A stretch of 64,000 nt of DNA from Pseudoclavibacter sp. 13-3 (GCF_021168475.1 NZ_JAJOZT010000003.1:186001-250000); one strand, 5' to 3'; positions 27,001 through 34,679 are shown, counted from the first letter of the stretch. The notes: a model not told the origin generated them from the sequence alone. Program-made: numbers and translations.

Positions 27001-27713
27001 GTGCGTCGCTGCGCACCGCGCTGGCCACGCGGCAGGCGCTGCAGGAGTTCTTCGATCCGCGACAGCCAGAGCCATTCTTGGTGCTCACGGTCGCCCAGGC
27101 TGCGGCGCGCAGCCGCGATCGAGTGATCTTCGCACTCGGATACGGTCGTACGCCGCACGGCCGCATGCTCTCGGCGTTCGGGCCGATCACGCCAGACGCC
27201 GGGGGGATGCGATGGCTGGGCGTGGCGCTGACGCGAGCCCGTCGGCATCTCACGCTGGTGGCCGCACTGCAGCCGAGAGGCAATGAGCTGGAACGGCTGA
27301 CCGGAGCTCCGCGGGTGCTCTTCGACCTGCTCAGCGGAGAGCGCGACGCCGCTCCCGAGCGACGCTTCTTCTCAGCGCAGGCGCTGCTCGTCGACCTCGG
27401 TCGCCGACTGCACCGCAAGGGACTCAGAGTCAACGATCATTTCGACGACGAACTGGGCCTGGCGGTCGACGACGGCACCACGCAGATGATCATCGAGACC
27501 GACTCCGACTACAACCGCGACACGCTGCGTGAAGTGCTGCGCCTGCACCCGACGCTGCTCACCAAGCTCGGCTGGAAGTTCCGCCGGGTCTACTCGTTCG
27601 AGCTCTTTGCCAACCCGCAGCGCATCGCCGACGAGATCGCGGCCGAGCTCGATCAGCACCGCGTCGCGGCCGAGCGGCGGCAGCGCGAGTATGCACGCCG
27701 AGGGCAGCAGTGA
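24093..27713 (+). CDS. Large SF1-helicase-like protein with degenerate ATPase motifs and nuclease-like C-terminus
   Basis: A 1206-residue protein with the layout of DUF4011/UPF1-like SF1 helicases, but with key residues lost. The P-loop position reads PGAGVVQA (280-287), where active relatives have a GTGKT-type loop. Box II reads LLDATS (Asp807, Ala808) for DEAS. Motif III reads VGDPVLGSPS. Motif VI is kept (VALTRARRHL, about 1044-1053). The C-terminus (about 1105-1195) resembles the REase_MTES_1575/Vsr-like fold (VDDGTTQMIIETDSDYN, then LGWKFRRVYSFELFANP), again without a clear catalytic Lys. ATP hydrolysis is therefore unlikely. I start it at GTG 24093, 6 nt after GGAGGA; an earlier GTG at 24066 lacks a site. 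It is coupled to the next small gene. Confidence 0.8.
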   Translation: MTAESDQRSAAWAGWRDRLAAVGESARRGAERSAILDLSTAHPGGIARLFSGRVTRLSTLIRDEKARARSMRVARQIEHKAAELAEDRGIDAVHLLAGEMLWHGSRGRSGHLPLIVQPAAIQAVPGDFELLITGRSLINPEVVSLLERRFSSEIDVDGIVAAVHDENGFHPDEALHRLDREFHFVDGVDFQSRLVMGTYSTAASGLSMRAVTRIHPILDAVAGVPGAADALQERARLVTVNSADERSALSDALILDASAEQERIVAQASTGTSFVVRTVPGAGVVQAVSNILATLVPVGRRVAVVASSRATLDAVATKLASRGLAGMAVTAQHLRQDVVHAISRNERAQAPEDREEHAGAYARIRDALLGYRRSLGQVSQTYGVSVEQALSELARLSLLPDPPHTKVRLHSTVLEALAVDRTSAAALLRKAADLGQFDFGPDDSSWYGAEFDTPQDAENVYLLAKRLAGNDLQVLVEKSRRVFRDAGLRRPTNLIEIGEGLALLLRVRATLDRFQPVVYDRSLEELIIATAPRRDQDMPVGSRRRLRQLAKEYQRPGVHVNDVHQALQQIQEERILWGQLVADHRPPNVPVGLGDVNIMHTALTADLQELQRPLDHERIGDLMRVPVERVQQVLDSLSRDVGALEHLHERAELLAALEREGLSELVDDFARRHVTAEHAADELELAWWQSVLELLLERDGSLLNANTQVLARLERDFVLEDRRVVDDHAQELAAVLAARWREAIDVHPDEAAELRQRLLDDAVTPSTLMQRLPVVGRAIAPVWLFSPYQFGSDVPDRAHFDTVILLDATSMALSEAVLPLAQSEQVIAVGDPVLGSPSRFSIDPNDPEVVPITDEPSAFDALRELLPEFTLDFSYRSGGRALASLVNRRWYDLQIRALPSAAEFAGHSAYDVVQVEAPGRGTPDPESGNVEAIPAEVAKVVDLAFASAVWHPDDSLMVVTPSEAMAQQVRASLRTALATRQALQEFFDPRQPEPFLVLTVAQAAARSRDRVIFALGYGRTPHGRMLSAFGPITPDAGGMRWLGVALTRARRHLTLVAALQPRGNELERLTGAPRVLFDLLSGERDAAPERRFFSAQALLVDLGRRLHRKGLRVNDHFDDELGLAVDDGTTQMIIETDSDYNRDTLREVLRLHPTLLTKLGWKFRRVYSFELFANPQRIADEIAAELDQHRVAAERRQREYARRGQQ

Positions 27714-27922
27714 CCGAGCGCATCCGTCGCATCGGCAGCCGACGCGTGGTCTATGGGGCAGTGCCCGACGAACATGACGTGCAGGCCGAACGCGCACTGA
27801 CCCGACGCGAGCAGACCCTCGCCGTCGACGCAACAGATGAGTCCGGCGAGTGGGGCGATCCTGCGGCCGAGGCCGAAGAAGACCGCTGGCTCAAAGCCCA
27901 GCGCCCCCCGCACTGGGGCTGA
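27710..27922 (+). CDS. Small acidic protein coupled to the helicase-like gene
   Basis: A 70-residue hydrophilic protein starting with a basic segment (MTERIRRIGSRRVVYG) and continuing acidic, with a C-terminal RWLKAQRPPHWG motif. Its GTG overlaps the upstream stop codon (GTGA), so the two should be made together. I do not recognise a family. The codon use is normal for the genome, and the Trp-rich tail suggests a folded contact surface. A partner role for the large protein is inference from coupling alone. Confidence 0.65.
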   Translation: MTERIRRIGSRRVVYGAVPDEHDVQAERALTRREQTLAVDATDESGEWGDPAAEAEEDRWLKAQRPPHWG

Positions 27923-27956
27923 CCCGCGCGTTCCGCGCTCGCCGCCGAGACAGACA

Positions 27957-27999
27957 GAACCCCACCGGTCACGCCGAAGCGGCGATGACGGTGGGGTTC
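27957..27999. terminator. Bidirectional terminator
   Basis: GAACCCCACCGG at the left pairs with the complementary GGTGGGGTTC at the right; the inner part (GCCG-AAG-CGGC) closes the stem with a mismatched middle. It lies between the convergent small acidic gene and mscL. Confidence 0.65.
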
Positions 28000-28017
28000 G
28001 TCGTGATCTGGCAGAGA

Positions 28018-28455
28018 TCACTTCTGCGCGTGAGTGCCGGAACCGGTGGTGCCGTTCTGTGCCTGCAGAGCCTCTTGGATCTCTTTGAGCACGTCGAGCT
28101 CGGTGCGGGGGTCTTCTGGCGCCTCGGGCTTCTTCGCACTGTGCTTGACCTGGAACTCGCGCAGCTTGTTGAACGGCAGCACGATGCAGAAGTACAGGGC
28201 CAGAGCGATCAGCAGGAAGTTCACGATCGCGGTGATCACCGCACCGACCGAGAAGTCGGCGCCGTTGATGGTGAAGTTGCCGACCGAGTCGAAGTCGGGC
28301 TTGCCGAAGATCGCAGCGATGAGCGGCATGATGAGCTTCTCGACCAGTGCGTTGACGAGTCCGGTGAAAGCCGAGCCGATGACCACACCGACGGCCAGCT
28401 CGATCGCGTTGCCCTTTGAGATGAAGTCTCGGAATCCGGCGAAGACCTGTTTCAT
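28018..28455 (-). CDS. mscL: Large-conductance mechanosensitive channel
   Basis: Membrane channel that opens under hypo-osmotic stress. The 145-residue protein starts MKQVFAGFRDFISKGN, has TM1 with the gate segment ELAVGVVIGSAFTGLVNALVEKLIMP (about 17-42), a periplasmic loop (about 45-68) and TM2 (about 70-92), then a charged helical C-terminus. ATG 28455 has an AGGAGC site; further upstream codons lack one. It is convergent with the helicase-associated small gene and lies downstream of, and on the same strand as, the folate cyclo-ligase gene. Confidence 0.95.
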   Translation of the reverse strand: MKQVFAGFRDFISKGNAIELAVGVVIGSAFTGLVNALVEKLIMPLIAAIFGKPDFDSVGNFTINGADFSVGAVITAIVNFLLIALALYFCIVLPFNKLREFQVKHSAKKPEAPEDPRTELDVLKEIQEALQAQNGTTGSGTHAQK

Positions 28456-28546
28456 TGCGTTTGCTCCTGAATCATGTGATTGCACGCGTGGCACGCCGAG
28501 GAGCGCCCCGTGTGCCTGTGCAGCGTCTGTGCAACGCCGCCGCTCT

Positions 28547-29182
28547 CTACTGTATCGGTGTCGGTGACACGGTGGCGATGATTCGCCGCTCGGTGACGAT
28601 CCAGTCGGTCGGTCGGTCGTGCGCCTCGATGGGCAGATCGGCGATCACCTCGTCGTCGAAGACGGCGGCGACGACGGGTGCGGTGAGCGCTCGGTCGGCC
28701 AGCGTGCGATCGTAGAAGCCGCCGCCCTGCCCGAGCCTCGCGCCGGTGCTCGATGCCGCCAGTGCGGGAACCACGATGACCGACGCCTGGCGCAGGGCTC
28801 CCTCGGGCAGCGCCACGGCATCCGCCTCGGGCACGCCGAAGCCGCTGTCGCGCGCGCCCGCCCCCGCCGCGTCGGCCCAGTCCAGCCCGCCGTCGCCACG
28901 CACCTGCGGCAGCAGAACGCGATGCCCGGCCGCTTGCGCGCGGGTGATGAACGAGCGCGTCTGCGGTTCGCTTCGGGCCGCGAGGTAGCAGGCCACAGTC
29001 GTCGGGACGCCGTCGGTCAGCTGATCGAGCAGCTGCAGCAGATTCGATGTGAGGTCTCGAGTCGACGCCGGAGTCAGTCGTCGTGCTGCGCGGATGCGCT
29101 GACGCAGCGCGGCTTTGCGGGTTGCGGGATTGTCTGTCGCAGTGGTGCTCGGCGACGCTGCGGGAGTCGGTTCAAGAGCCAT
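28547..29182 (-). CDS. 5-formyltetrahydrofolate cyclo-ligase
   Basis: ATP-dependent enzyme that returns 5-formyl-THF to the folate pool as methenyl-THF. The 211-residue protein has the N-terminal basic segment RKAALRQRIRAARR, PQVRGDGGLDWADA, and the signature GARLGQGGGFYDRTLA (substrate and Mg-ATP loop). The start ATG 29182 lies 7 nt from TAGACT (minus strand), so it is leaderless; the long open frame further upstream is only the complement of galU. It is divergent from galU, with 51 nt between. Confidence 0.92.
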   Translation of the reverse strand: MALEPTPAASPSTTATDNPATRKAALRQRIRAARRLTPASTRDLTSNLLQLLDQLTDGVPTTVACYLAARSEPQTRSFITRAQAAGHRVLLPQVRGDGGLDWADAAGAGARDSGFGVPEADAVALPEGALRQASVIVVPALAASSTGARLGQGGGFYDRTLADRALTAPVVAAVFDDEVIADLPIEAHDRPTDWIVTERRIIATVSPTPIQ

Positions 29183-29189
29183 CACGACG

Positions 29190-29195
29190 AGTCTA
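29190..29195 (-). promoter_or_regulatory. -10 element of the folate cyclo-ligase gene (leaderless)
   Basis: On the minus strand TAGACT is followed by 7 nt and ATG 29182. Confidence 0.5.
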
Positions 29196-29221
29196 AGCCG
29201 GGAGGCGCGCCCTGGTGCCGG

Positions 29222-29227
29222 TAAGCT
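29222..29227 (+). promoter_or_regulatory. -10 element of galU (leaderless)
   Basis: TAAGCT then 6 nt then ATG 29234. Confidence 0.55.
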
Positions 29228-29233
29228 GGGTCT

Positions 29234-30151
29234 ATGACTGCAGAGAATCAGGGTGGGACACAACAGCGTCGCGCGGTGAAGGCGGTGGTGCCGGTTGCGG
29301 GGCTGGGCACGCGTTTTCTGCCGGCGACGAAGGCGGTTCCGAAAGAGATGCTGCCGGTGGTGGATCGTCCGGCGATTCAGTACGTGTTGGAGGAGGCGTC
29401 TGGCGCCGGGCTGTCTGATGTGCTGTTGGTGACGGGTGCGGGCAAGGGGGCGATCGAGGATCATTTCGATGCGGCGCCGTATCTGGAGTCGCGTCTGGCT
29501 GCTGACGGCAAGGACGCGTTGTTGGAGTCGGTGCGTGAGGCGACGGCGGTGGCTGATGTGCATTCGGTGCGTCAGGGTGTGCCGCGTGGTCTGGGGCATG
29601 CGGTGCTGTGCGGGCGTGAGCATGTGGGCGACGAGCCGTTCGCGGTGCTGTTGGGCGATGATCTGATCGATGCTGATGAAGATCTGCTGAACCGGATGCT
29701 CGATGTGCAGGCGGCGCAGGGGGCGTCGGTGGTGGCACTGCTGGAGGTGCCGTCTGATCGCACGCATCTGTACGGTGTGGCCGAGGTGGAGGCCACGGGC
29801 GAGGCTGACGTGGTGCGCATCACTGGTCTGGTCGAGAAGCCGGAACCGGGGACGTCGCCGTCGAATCTCGCGGTGATCGGTCGGTATGCGCTGCAGCCGG
29901 GTATTTTCGACGTGCTGGCGGAGACGGCGCCGGGGCGGGGCAATGAGATTCAGCTGACGGATGCGTTGGAGACGCTGGCTGCGGATGCGTCGATCGCGGG
30001 CCCGGTGCTGGGCGTGGTGTTTCGTGGGCGTCGTTTCGACACGGGTGACAAGCTGGAGTATCTGAAGACCGTGGTCACCCTGGCCGCCGAGCGCGACGAC
30101 CTCGGGCCCGCGTTCCGCACCTGGCTGACCGACTACAGCAAGACGCTGTGA
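29234..30151 (+). CDS. galU: UTP-glucose-1-phosphate uridylyltransferase
   Basis: Makes UDP-glucose for polysaccharide and glycolipid synthesis. The 305-residue protein has the nucleotide-binding start AVVPVAGLGTRFLPATKAVPKEMLP, given here as about 17-41, then QYVLEEA, GLGHAVLCGREHVGDEPFAVLLGDD (about 119-143), and VEKP. Codon use is strikingly unlike its neighbours: from the start to about 30060 almost all Val, Ala, Thr, Pro and Leu codons end in G or T, then the last 30 codons return to C-ending usage. Protein conservation is normal, so this is a DNA-level feature. Its stop overlaps the acetyltransferase start (GTGA). Confidence 0.95.
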   Translation: MTAENQGGTQQRRAVKAVVPVAGLGTRFLPATKAVPKEMLPVVDRPAIQYVLEEASGAGLSDVLLVTGAGKGAIEDHFDAAPYLESRLAADGKDALLESVREATAVADVHSVRQGVPRGLGHAVLCGREHVGDEPFAVLLGDDLIDADEDLLNRMLDVQAAQGASVVALLEVPSDRTHLYGVAEVEATGEADVVRITGLVEKPEPGTSPSNLAVIGRYALQPGIFDVLAETAPGRGNEIQLTDALETLAADASIAGPVLGVVFRGRRFDTGDKLEYLKTVVTLAAERDDLGPAFRTWLTDYSKTL

Positions 30152-30801
30152 ATCTGCCGCTGCATCGGTGCGTCTGGGGTGACATCGCCATTCGCCCGGT
30201 GCGGCAGCGTGACTGGCGAGCCCTCGACGCCGAACTGAGAATCGGCCGAGCCTGGCTGCAGCAGTGGGAGGCCACGCTGCCGGGGCAGCCGGCCGGGATG
30301 CCCGACACCCGGAGACAGGTGCGATCGATGATCGCCAGCATGCGCGAGGGGCAGTCGATCACCTGCGTCATCGAATGGCGCGGCGAGGTCATCGGCCAGA
30401 TCAGCGTGGCACAGATCGCCTGGGGTGCGATGAACTCGTGCTCGATCGGCTATTGGGTCGCCGAACGCGTTGCCGGTCGTGGCATCGCGCCGATGGCGAC
30501 GGCTCTGATCTGCGATCTGCTGCTGCGCGAGTGGGGCATGCACAGAATCGAGATCTGCATGCTGCCCGAGAACGCGGCCTCTCGACGGGTGCCCGAGAAG
30601 CTCGGCTTTCGCCCCGAGGGCCTGCGCCGTGGCTACATCCACATCGGAGACCGCTGGCGCGATCATCTGGTGTTCGCGCTGTTGGCCGACGACGCTCCCC
30701 GTGACGGGCTGGCCGAACATCTCGCAGCCGACGGTGGATGCTCGCCACACCGAGCGGAATCATCGTCAAATGGCCGTGCCGAACGTAGGTTAATGCCATG
30801 A
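30148..30801 (+). CDS. GNAT acetyltransferase, RimJ/RimL-like
   Basis: A 217-residue N-acetyltransferase of the RimJ/RimL group, predicted to acetylate protein N-termini. It shows IRPVRQRDWRAL near the start, IGYWVAERVAGRGIAPMATALI with the acetyl-CoA pyrophosphate loop (about 99-120), and RRVPEKLGFRPEGLRRGYI. The GTG start overlaps the galU stop, and its stop overlaps the next ATG by 4 bp, so three genes are coupled. The C-terminal 30 residues are not conserved-looking. In M. tuberculosis rimJ (Rv0995) holds the same place between galU/moeA and Rv0996. Confidence 0.88.
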   Translation: MNLPLHRCVWGDIAIRPVRQRDWRALDAELRIGRAWLQQWEATLPGQPAGMPDTRRQVRSMIASMREGQSITCVIEWRGEVIGQISVAQIAWGAMNSCSIGYWVAERVAGRGIAPMATALICDLLLREWGMHRIEICMLPENAASRRVPEKLGFRPEGLRRGYIHIGDRWRDHLVFALLADDAPRDGLAEHLAADGGCSPHRAESSSNGRAERRLMP

Positions 30802-31814
30802 GCGGACTTCTCGGGCAGATTGGCGGCGCCCTGCTGGTGCTGTGCATCGTCGGGCTGTGGCTCGCCGTGCTCACACCCGGCTGGATCGAGCGGCGCAATC
30901 TGCGCACGACGGCTCGCAACGCCACACGCGTGCAGCGCGCGGTCAACGTCATCGCCCGCAACCAGGAGCTTCCAGACGAATACGAAGAAGAGGTGAGCGC
31001 ACGCCGAGCAGCGGTGCTCGCGAGAGAGGCACGCCGAATGGAACGCGAGAGACAGCGTGCCCAGCGCAGCGAAGCCCGCCGCGAAGCCGGTCTGCCGCCG
31101 AAGCTTCGGGCTGGCGTGCGCGGCCAGCGCGTGGGCTCGACGTTGAGTCTGGTCGGTCTTGCCCTGGTCATCATCGGAGCGCTGCAGATCACGAACCGTC
31201 CGAGCGGCTGGGTCTGGCTCGGCGGCGGCTTGGTCGTCGGGCTGCTCGGACTGGCCATGCGGGGCCGTGCAGCCCGAGTCGTGCGCCACCAGCGTCGACT
31301 GCTCGCAGCCGAGCAGACCGCGCAGCCGGCCCCGGCGCAGCAGACGCCGGTCTACGACGTCGCCGATGACCTCGACGCCGATGCCCGACGTCAGGCAGAA
31401 GCCGAAGGCGTTCGGAAAGACCACACCTGGACGCCGAACCCTCTGCCGAAGCCCCTGGGCGTCACCCGTGACGAAGTCGTCGCGGCCGCTCTCGCCGAGG
31501 CCGCGCGCATCGGCGACGACTCGGCTCCGGGGCTTCGGCCCGCGCCGTCGAGTCGTACCGCAGACGTGCAGCGAGCCGACGTGCGCCACCTGCCGGTCTC
31601 GACTCCGCAGGCGCAGGGCACTGGAGCATCCGACGACGCGTCGACCGATCGTGCAGACGTGCAGCCGACTGCCGAGGCCGTCGCAGAAGAGATCGAGGCT
31701 TCACTGGGCGAGCACGACGAATACGACTGGATCGACGATCGCGCCGGAGTCGACGCGAGCTTCGACTCCGGACGACTTGACGACATTCTGAATCGACGGC
31801 GCAACGTCGGCTGA
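30798..31814 (+). CDS. GlpR/SepX-like divisome membrane protein
   Basis: A 338-residue membrane protein with one N-terminal helix (about 5-26), a long charged cytoplasmic segment rich in Arg/Glu (30-108), two further helices (about 112-130 and 137-154), and a long acidic, disordered C-terminal tail ending in DYDWID-like and RLDDILNRRR motifs. Position after galU and a rimJ-type gene matches Rv0996 and corynebacterial GlpR, which binds the gephyrin-like protein Glp at the division site; Streptomyces SepX is related. The assignment rests on layout and synteny. The Glp/moeA gene that usually sits just upstream is absent here. Confidence 0.62.
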   Translation: MSGLLGQIGGALLVLCIVGLWLAVLTPGWIERRNLRTTARNATRVQRAVNVIARNQELPDEYEEEVSARRAAVLAREARRMERERQRAQRSEARREAGLPPKLRAGVRGQRVGSTLSLVGLALVIIGALQITNRPSGWVWLGGGLVVGLLGLAMRGRAARVVRHQRRLLAAEQTAQPAPAQQTPVYDVADDLDADARRQAEAEGVRKDHTWTPNPLPKPLGVTRDEVVAAALAEAARIGDDSAPGLRPAPSSRTADVQRADVRHLPVSTPQAQGTGASDDASTDRADVQPTAEAVAEEIEASLGEHDEYDWIDDRAGVDASFDSGRLDDILNRRRNVG

Positions 31815-31864
31815 TCGGGAGCCGTTCGTCAGCAGCGCGTCACGGTGATGTGTCTCGCTCGTAG

Positions 31865-31881
31865 TTTTGAGTTCATCAAAA
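31865..31881 (+). promoter_or_regulatory. Fur-type operator upstream of furA-katG
   Basis: A perfect palindrome TTTTGA-GTTCA-TCAAAA spans the -35 region, ending 6 bp before the TAGACT -10. The position predicts repression of furA-katG by FurA itself, relieved by peroxide. Confidence 0.65.
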
Positions 31882-31887
31882 TATTGG

Positions 31888-31893
31888 TAGACT
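31888..31893 (+). promoter_or_regulatory. -10 element of furA (leaderless)
   Basis: TAGACT then 6 nt then ATG 31900. The -35 position falls in the palindrome at 31865-31881. Confidence 0.6.
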
Positions 31894-31899
31894 GTGGGC

Positions 31900-32364
31900 A
31901 TGAGCGTCGATGCCACTGTCACCCCCGAATCGTGGGATGAACAGCTGCGCGAGAGCGGGCTGCGTGTCACGGCCGGGCGCCGTGCGGCGCTCGAGTTCCT
32001 CGACGACCACCCGCACAGCTCGGCCGCCGACATCCTCGCCGGGCTGAGCGACGACATCCCCAGCATCTCGGCGCAGTCGGTGCACAATATCGTGCACGAC
32101 CTCACCAGGCACGAGCTTGTGCGACGCATCGATCTGCCCGACTCGGGCAGCGCGAGGTACGAGACGCGCACCCACGACAACCACCATCACGTGCAGTGCG
32201 TGGTCTGCGGACGCATCGAAGACGTCGACTGCGTCGTCGGGCATGCCCCGTGCCTGACACCTGACGACGTGCATGGCATGACCGTGCTGACCGCAGAGAT
32301 CACGTTCCGCGGCGTCTGCCCGGAGTGCGAGCCCACGCTGCGCGACCGAGACCCCCAATACTGA
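31900..32364 (+). CDS. furA: Fur-family peroxide regulator FurA
   Basis: Metal-dependent repressor of 154 residues. A winged helix lies at about 12-85 and a metal-binding dimer domain follows. The zinc/regulatory motif is HDNHHHVQCVVCG, then CVVGHAPC and GVCPEC, so both CxxC pairs are present. The start is ATG 31900, set by the leaderless promoter; GTG 31894 is upstream of transcription. It is followed by katG after 62 nt, the classic furA-katG arrangement of actinobacteria, which points to peroxide sensing rather than iron uptake control. A dtxR-type gene covers the iron role elsewhere in this window. Confidence 0.92.
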   Translation: MSVDATVTPESWDEQLRESGLRVTAGRRAALEFLDDHPHSSAADILAGLSDDIPSISAQSVHNIVHDLTRHELVRRIDLPDSGSARYETRTHDNHHHVQCVVCGRIEDVDCVVGHAPCLTPDDVHGMTVLTAEITFRGVCPECEPTLRDRDPQY

Positions 32365-32426
32365 CCGACGGGCGAGGCTGCCCGCTGACCTCCAGAATCA
32401 CCACCACACCACGAAAGGAAGCGCAC

Positions 32427-34679
32427 ATGTCTGAATCGAAGTGCCCCATCGACCACGAGACCGGAGCGCCGGTCAGCGGCGATGCCACTGGGATCACCAT
32501 GCCGGGAATTCCCCAGAAGGAACTGCCGCACCCCACCCAGGGCGATGCCAGCTTCGCCTGGTGGCCCAAGCACTTGAACGTCGGGCTGCTCGACGAGAAT
32601 CCGCGTGAGCGCAACCCCGAAGAAGACGGCTTCGACTACAAGGCGGCCTTCGAGGCGCTCGATCTCGATCAGGTCAAGAAAGACATCGCCGAGGTGCTCA
32701 CCACCTCGCAGCCCTGGTGGCCGGCCGACTTCGGCAACTACGGCCCCCTGATCATCCGCGTGGCCTGGCACAGCGCCGGCACCTACCGTCAGTTCGACGG
32801 TCGAGGCGGCGCCGGCACCGGGCAGCAGCGTTTTCTGCCGACCGAGGCATGGCCCGACAACGTGAGCACTGACAAGGGTCGTCGCCTGCTCTGGCCGGTG
32901 AAGCAGAAGTACGGCCGCAGCATCTCATGGGGCGACCTGATCGTGCTCTCGGGCAACGTCGCGCTCGAGATCATGGGACTGCCGACTGCCGGCTACGGCG
33001 GCGGGCGCATCGACGCGTGGGAGCCTGAGAACGTCTACTGGGGTTCGGAGCCGCAGTGGAAGGGCACCGAAGACCGCATCACCGACAAGCAGAAGCGCGA
33101 TCTCGAGAAGCCGCTCGGCGCGACCGTGATGGGGCTCATCTACGTCGACCCGGAAGGGCCCGAGGGCGAGCCCGATCCGGCTCGCGCAGCGCATGACATC
33201 CGCGAGACCTTCAGCCGCATGGGCATGAACGACCGCGAGACGCTGGCGCTGATCGCAGGCGGGCACACCTTCGGCAAGTCACACGGTGCCGCTCCCGACG
33301 GCGAGCACGTTCACGGCAGCCCGGCAGAGGCCGGCATCCAGGATCAGGGCCTCGGCTGGAAGAACGACTTCAAGACCGGCGTCGGCGACGACACCATCAC
33401 CTCGGGCCTCGAAGTCACCTGGACCTATCACCCCACTCGCTGGGACAACGAGTACCTGCACATCCTGTTCTCGTACGAGTGGGAGCTCTACAAGGGCGAG
33501 GGCGGTCACTGGCAGTGGCGTCCGAAAGACGGCGCCGGCGAAGACATGGTTCCGCTCGCGCACTCCGACGGCCGTCGCGAGCCGCGCATGTTCACCACAG
33601 ACATCGCCCTGCGCGTCGACCCGGCGTACGAGCGCATCGGCCGTGAGTTCCTGGGCGACCAGAAGCTCTTCGAACAGGAGTTCGCCAAGGCCTGGTTCAA
33701 GCTGGTGCACCGTGACATGGGGCCGAAGTCACGCTACCTCGGCAAAGAGGTGCCCGAAGCCGACTACATCTGGCAGGATCCGCTGCCCGTCGCCACCGGT
33801 GAGCCGGTTCAGCCCGCCGACGTGGCTGCGCTCAAGCAGCAGATCCTCGCTTCGGGCCTGACCCGACAGCAGCTGGTGAAGACCGCCTGGGCGTCGGCCT
33901 CGACGTTCCGCGCGACCGACTACCGCGGCGGCGCCAATGGTGCGCGCATTCGTCTGGAGCCGCAGCGTCACTGGGAGGTCAACGAGCCCGAGCAGCTCGG
34001 GCAGGTGCTCGCTGTCTACGAGAAGCTCCAGAGCGACTTCAACGAGCAGAACGCGCCGCGCCATGTCTCGCTGGCTGATCTGATCGTGCTCGGCGGCGCC
34101 GCTGCGATCGAGCAGGCGGCCCACGAGGGCGGTGTCGACATCGAGGTGCCGTTCGCCCCGGGCCGCGTCGATGCCAGCCAGGATGAGACCGATCCCGAGA
34201 CGTTCGCGTATCTCGAGCCGACCAACGACGGGTTCCGCAACTACCTGCGCCCCGGCCATTCGCTGCCGGCCGAGAACCTGCTGATCGATCGCGCGCAGCT
34301 TCTCGGCCTGCGCGTGCCCGAGCTGACCGCGCTGATCGGCGGCCTGCGCGTGCTGGGCACCGGCTACCAGGGCACCGAGCTCGGTCTGCTGACCGATCGT
34401 CCTGGCGTGCTGACCAACGACTGGTACCGCAACCTGCTCGAGAACGGCAACGTCTGGAGCTCGACCGATGAGACGCAGAACACCTTCGAGATGCGTCACT
34501 ACGGCGAGGACGAGGTCATCTGGCACGCCAGCCGCTTCGACCTGGTCTTCTCGGCCAATTCGGAGCTGCGCGCCGTCGCCGAGTACTACGCCTCAGACGA
34601 TGCCCGCGAGATCTTCGTGCGTGACTTCGTCGCGGCCTGGAACAAAGTGATGAACGCAGATCGCTACGACCTGCGCTGA
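32427..34679 (+). CDS. katG: Catalase-peroxidase
   Basis: Heme enzyme that destroys hydrogen peroxide and peroxides, 750 residues as in other bacterial KatG proteins. The distal site is RVAWHSAGTYR (Trp114, His115) and the proximal heme His280 is in GGHTFGKSHG. The N-terminus SKCPIDH is usual. The second, heme-less domain (about 430-750) is complete. ATG 32427 follows GAAAGGAAG; a longer upstream frame overlaps furA without a site. Expression is expected to depend on FurA. Confidence 0.96.
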   Translation: MSESKCPIDHETGAPVSGDATGITMPGIPQKELPHPTQGDASFAWWPKHLNVGLLDENPRERNPEEDGFDYKAAFEALDLDQVKKDIAEVLTTSQPWWPADFGNYGPLIIRVAWHSAGTYRQFDGRGGAGTGQQRFLPTEAWPDNVSTDKGRRLLWPVKQKYGRSISWGDLIVLSGNVALEIMGLPTAGYGGGRIDAWEPENVYWGSEPQWKGTEDRITDKQKRDLEKPLGATVMGLIYVDPEGPEGEPDPARAAHDIRETFSRMGMNDRETLALIAGGHTFGKSHGAAPDGEHVHGSPAEAGIQDQGLGWKNDFKTGVGDDTITSGLEVTWTYHPTRWDNEYLHILFSYEWELYKGEGGHWQWRPKDGAGEDMVPLAHSDGRREPRMFTTDIALRVDPAYERIGREFLGDQKLFEQEFAKAWFKLVHRDMGPKSRYLGKEVPEADYIWQDPLPVATGEPVQPADVAALKQQILASGLTRQQLVKTAWASASTFRATDYRGGANGARIRLEPQRHWEVNEPEQLGQVLAVYEKLQSDFNEQNAPRHVSLADLIVLGGAAAIEQAAHEGGVDIEVPFAPGRVDASQDETDPETFAYLEPTNDGFRNYLRPGHSLPAENLLIDRAQLLGLRVPELTALIGGLRVLGTGYQGTELGLLTDRPGVLTNDWYRNLLENGNVWSSTDETQNTFEMRHYGEDEVIWHASRFDLVFSANSELRAVAEYYASDDAREIFVRDFVAAWNKVMNADRYDLR

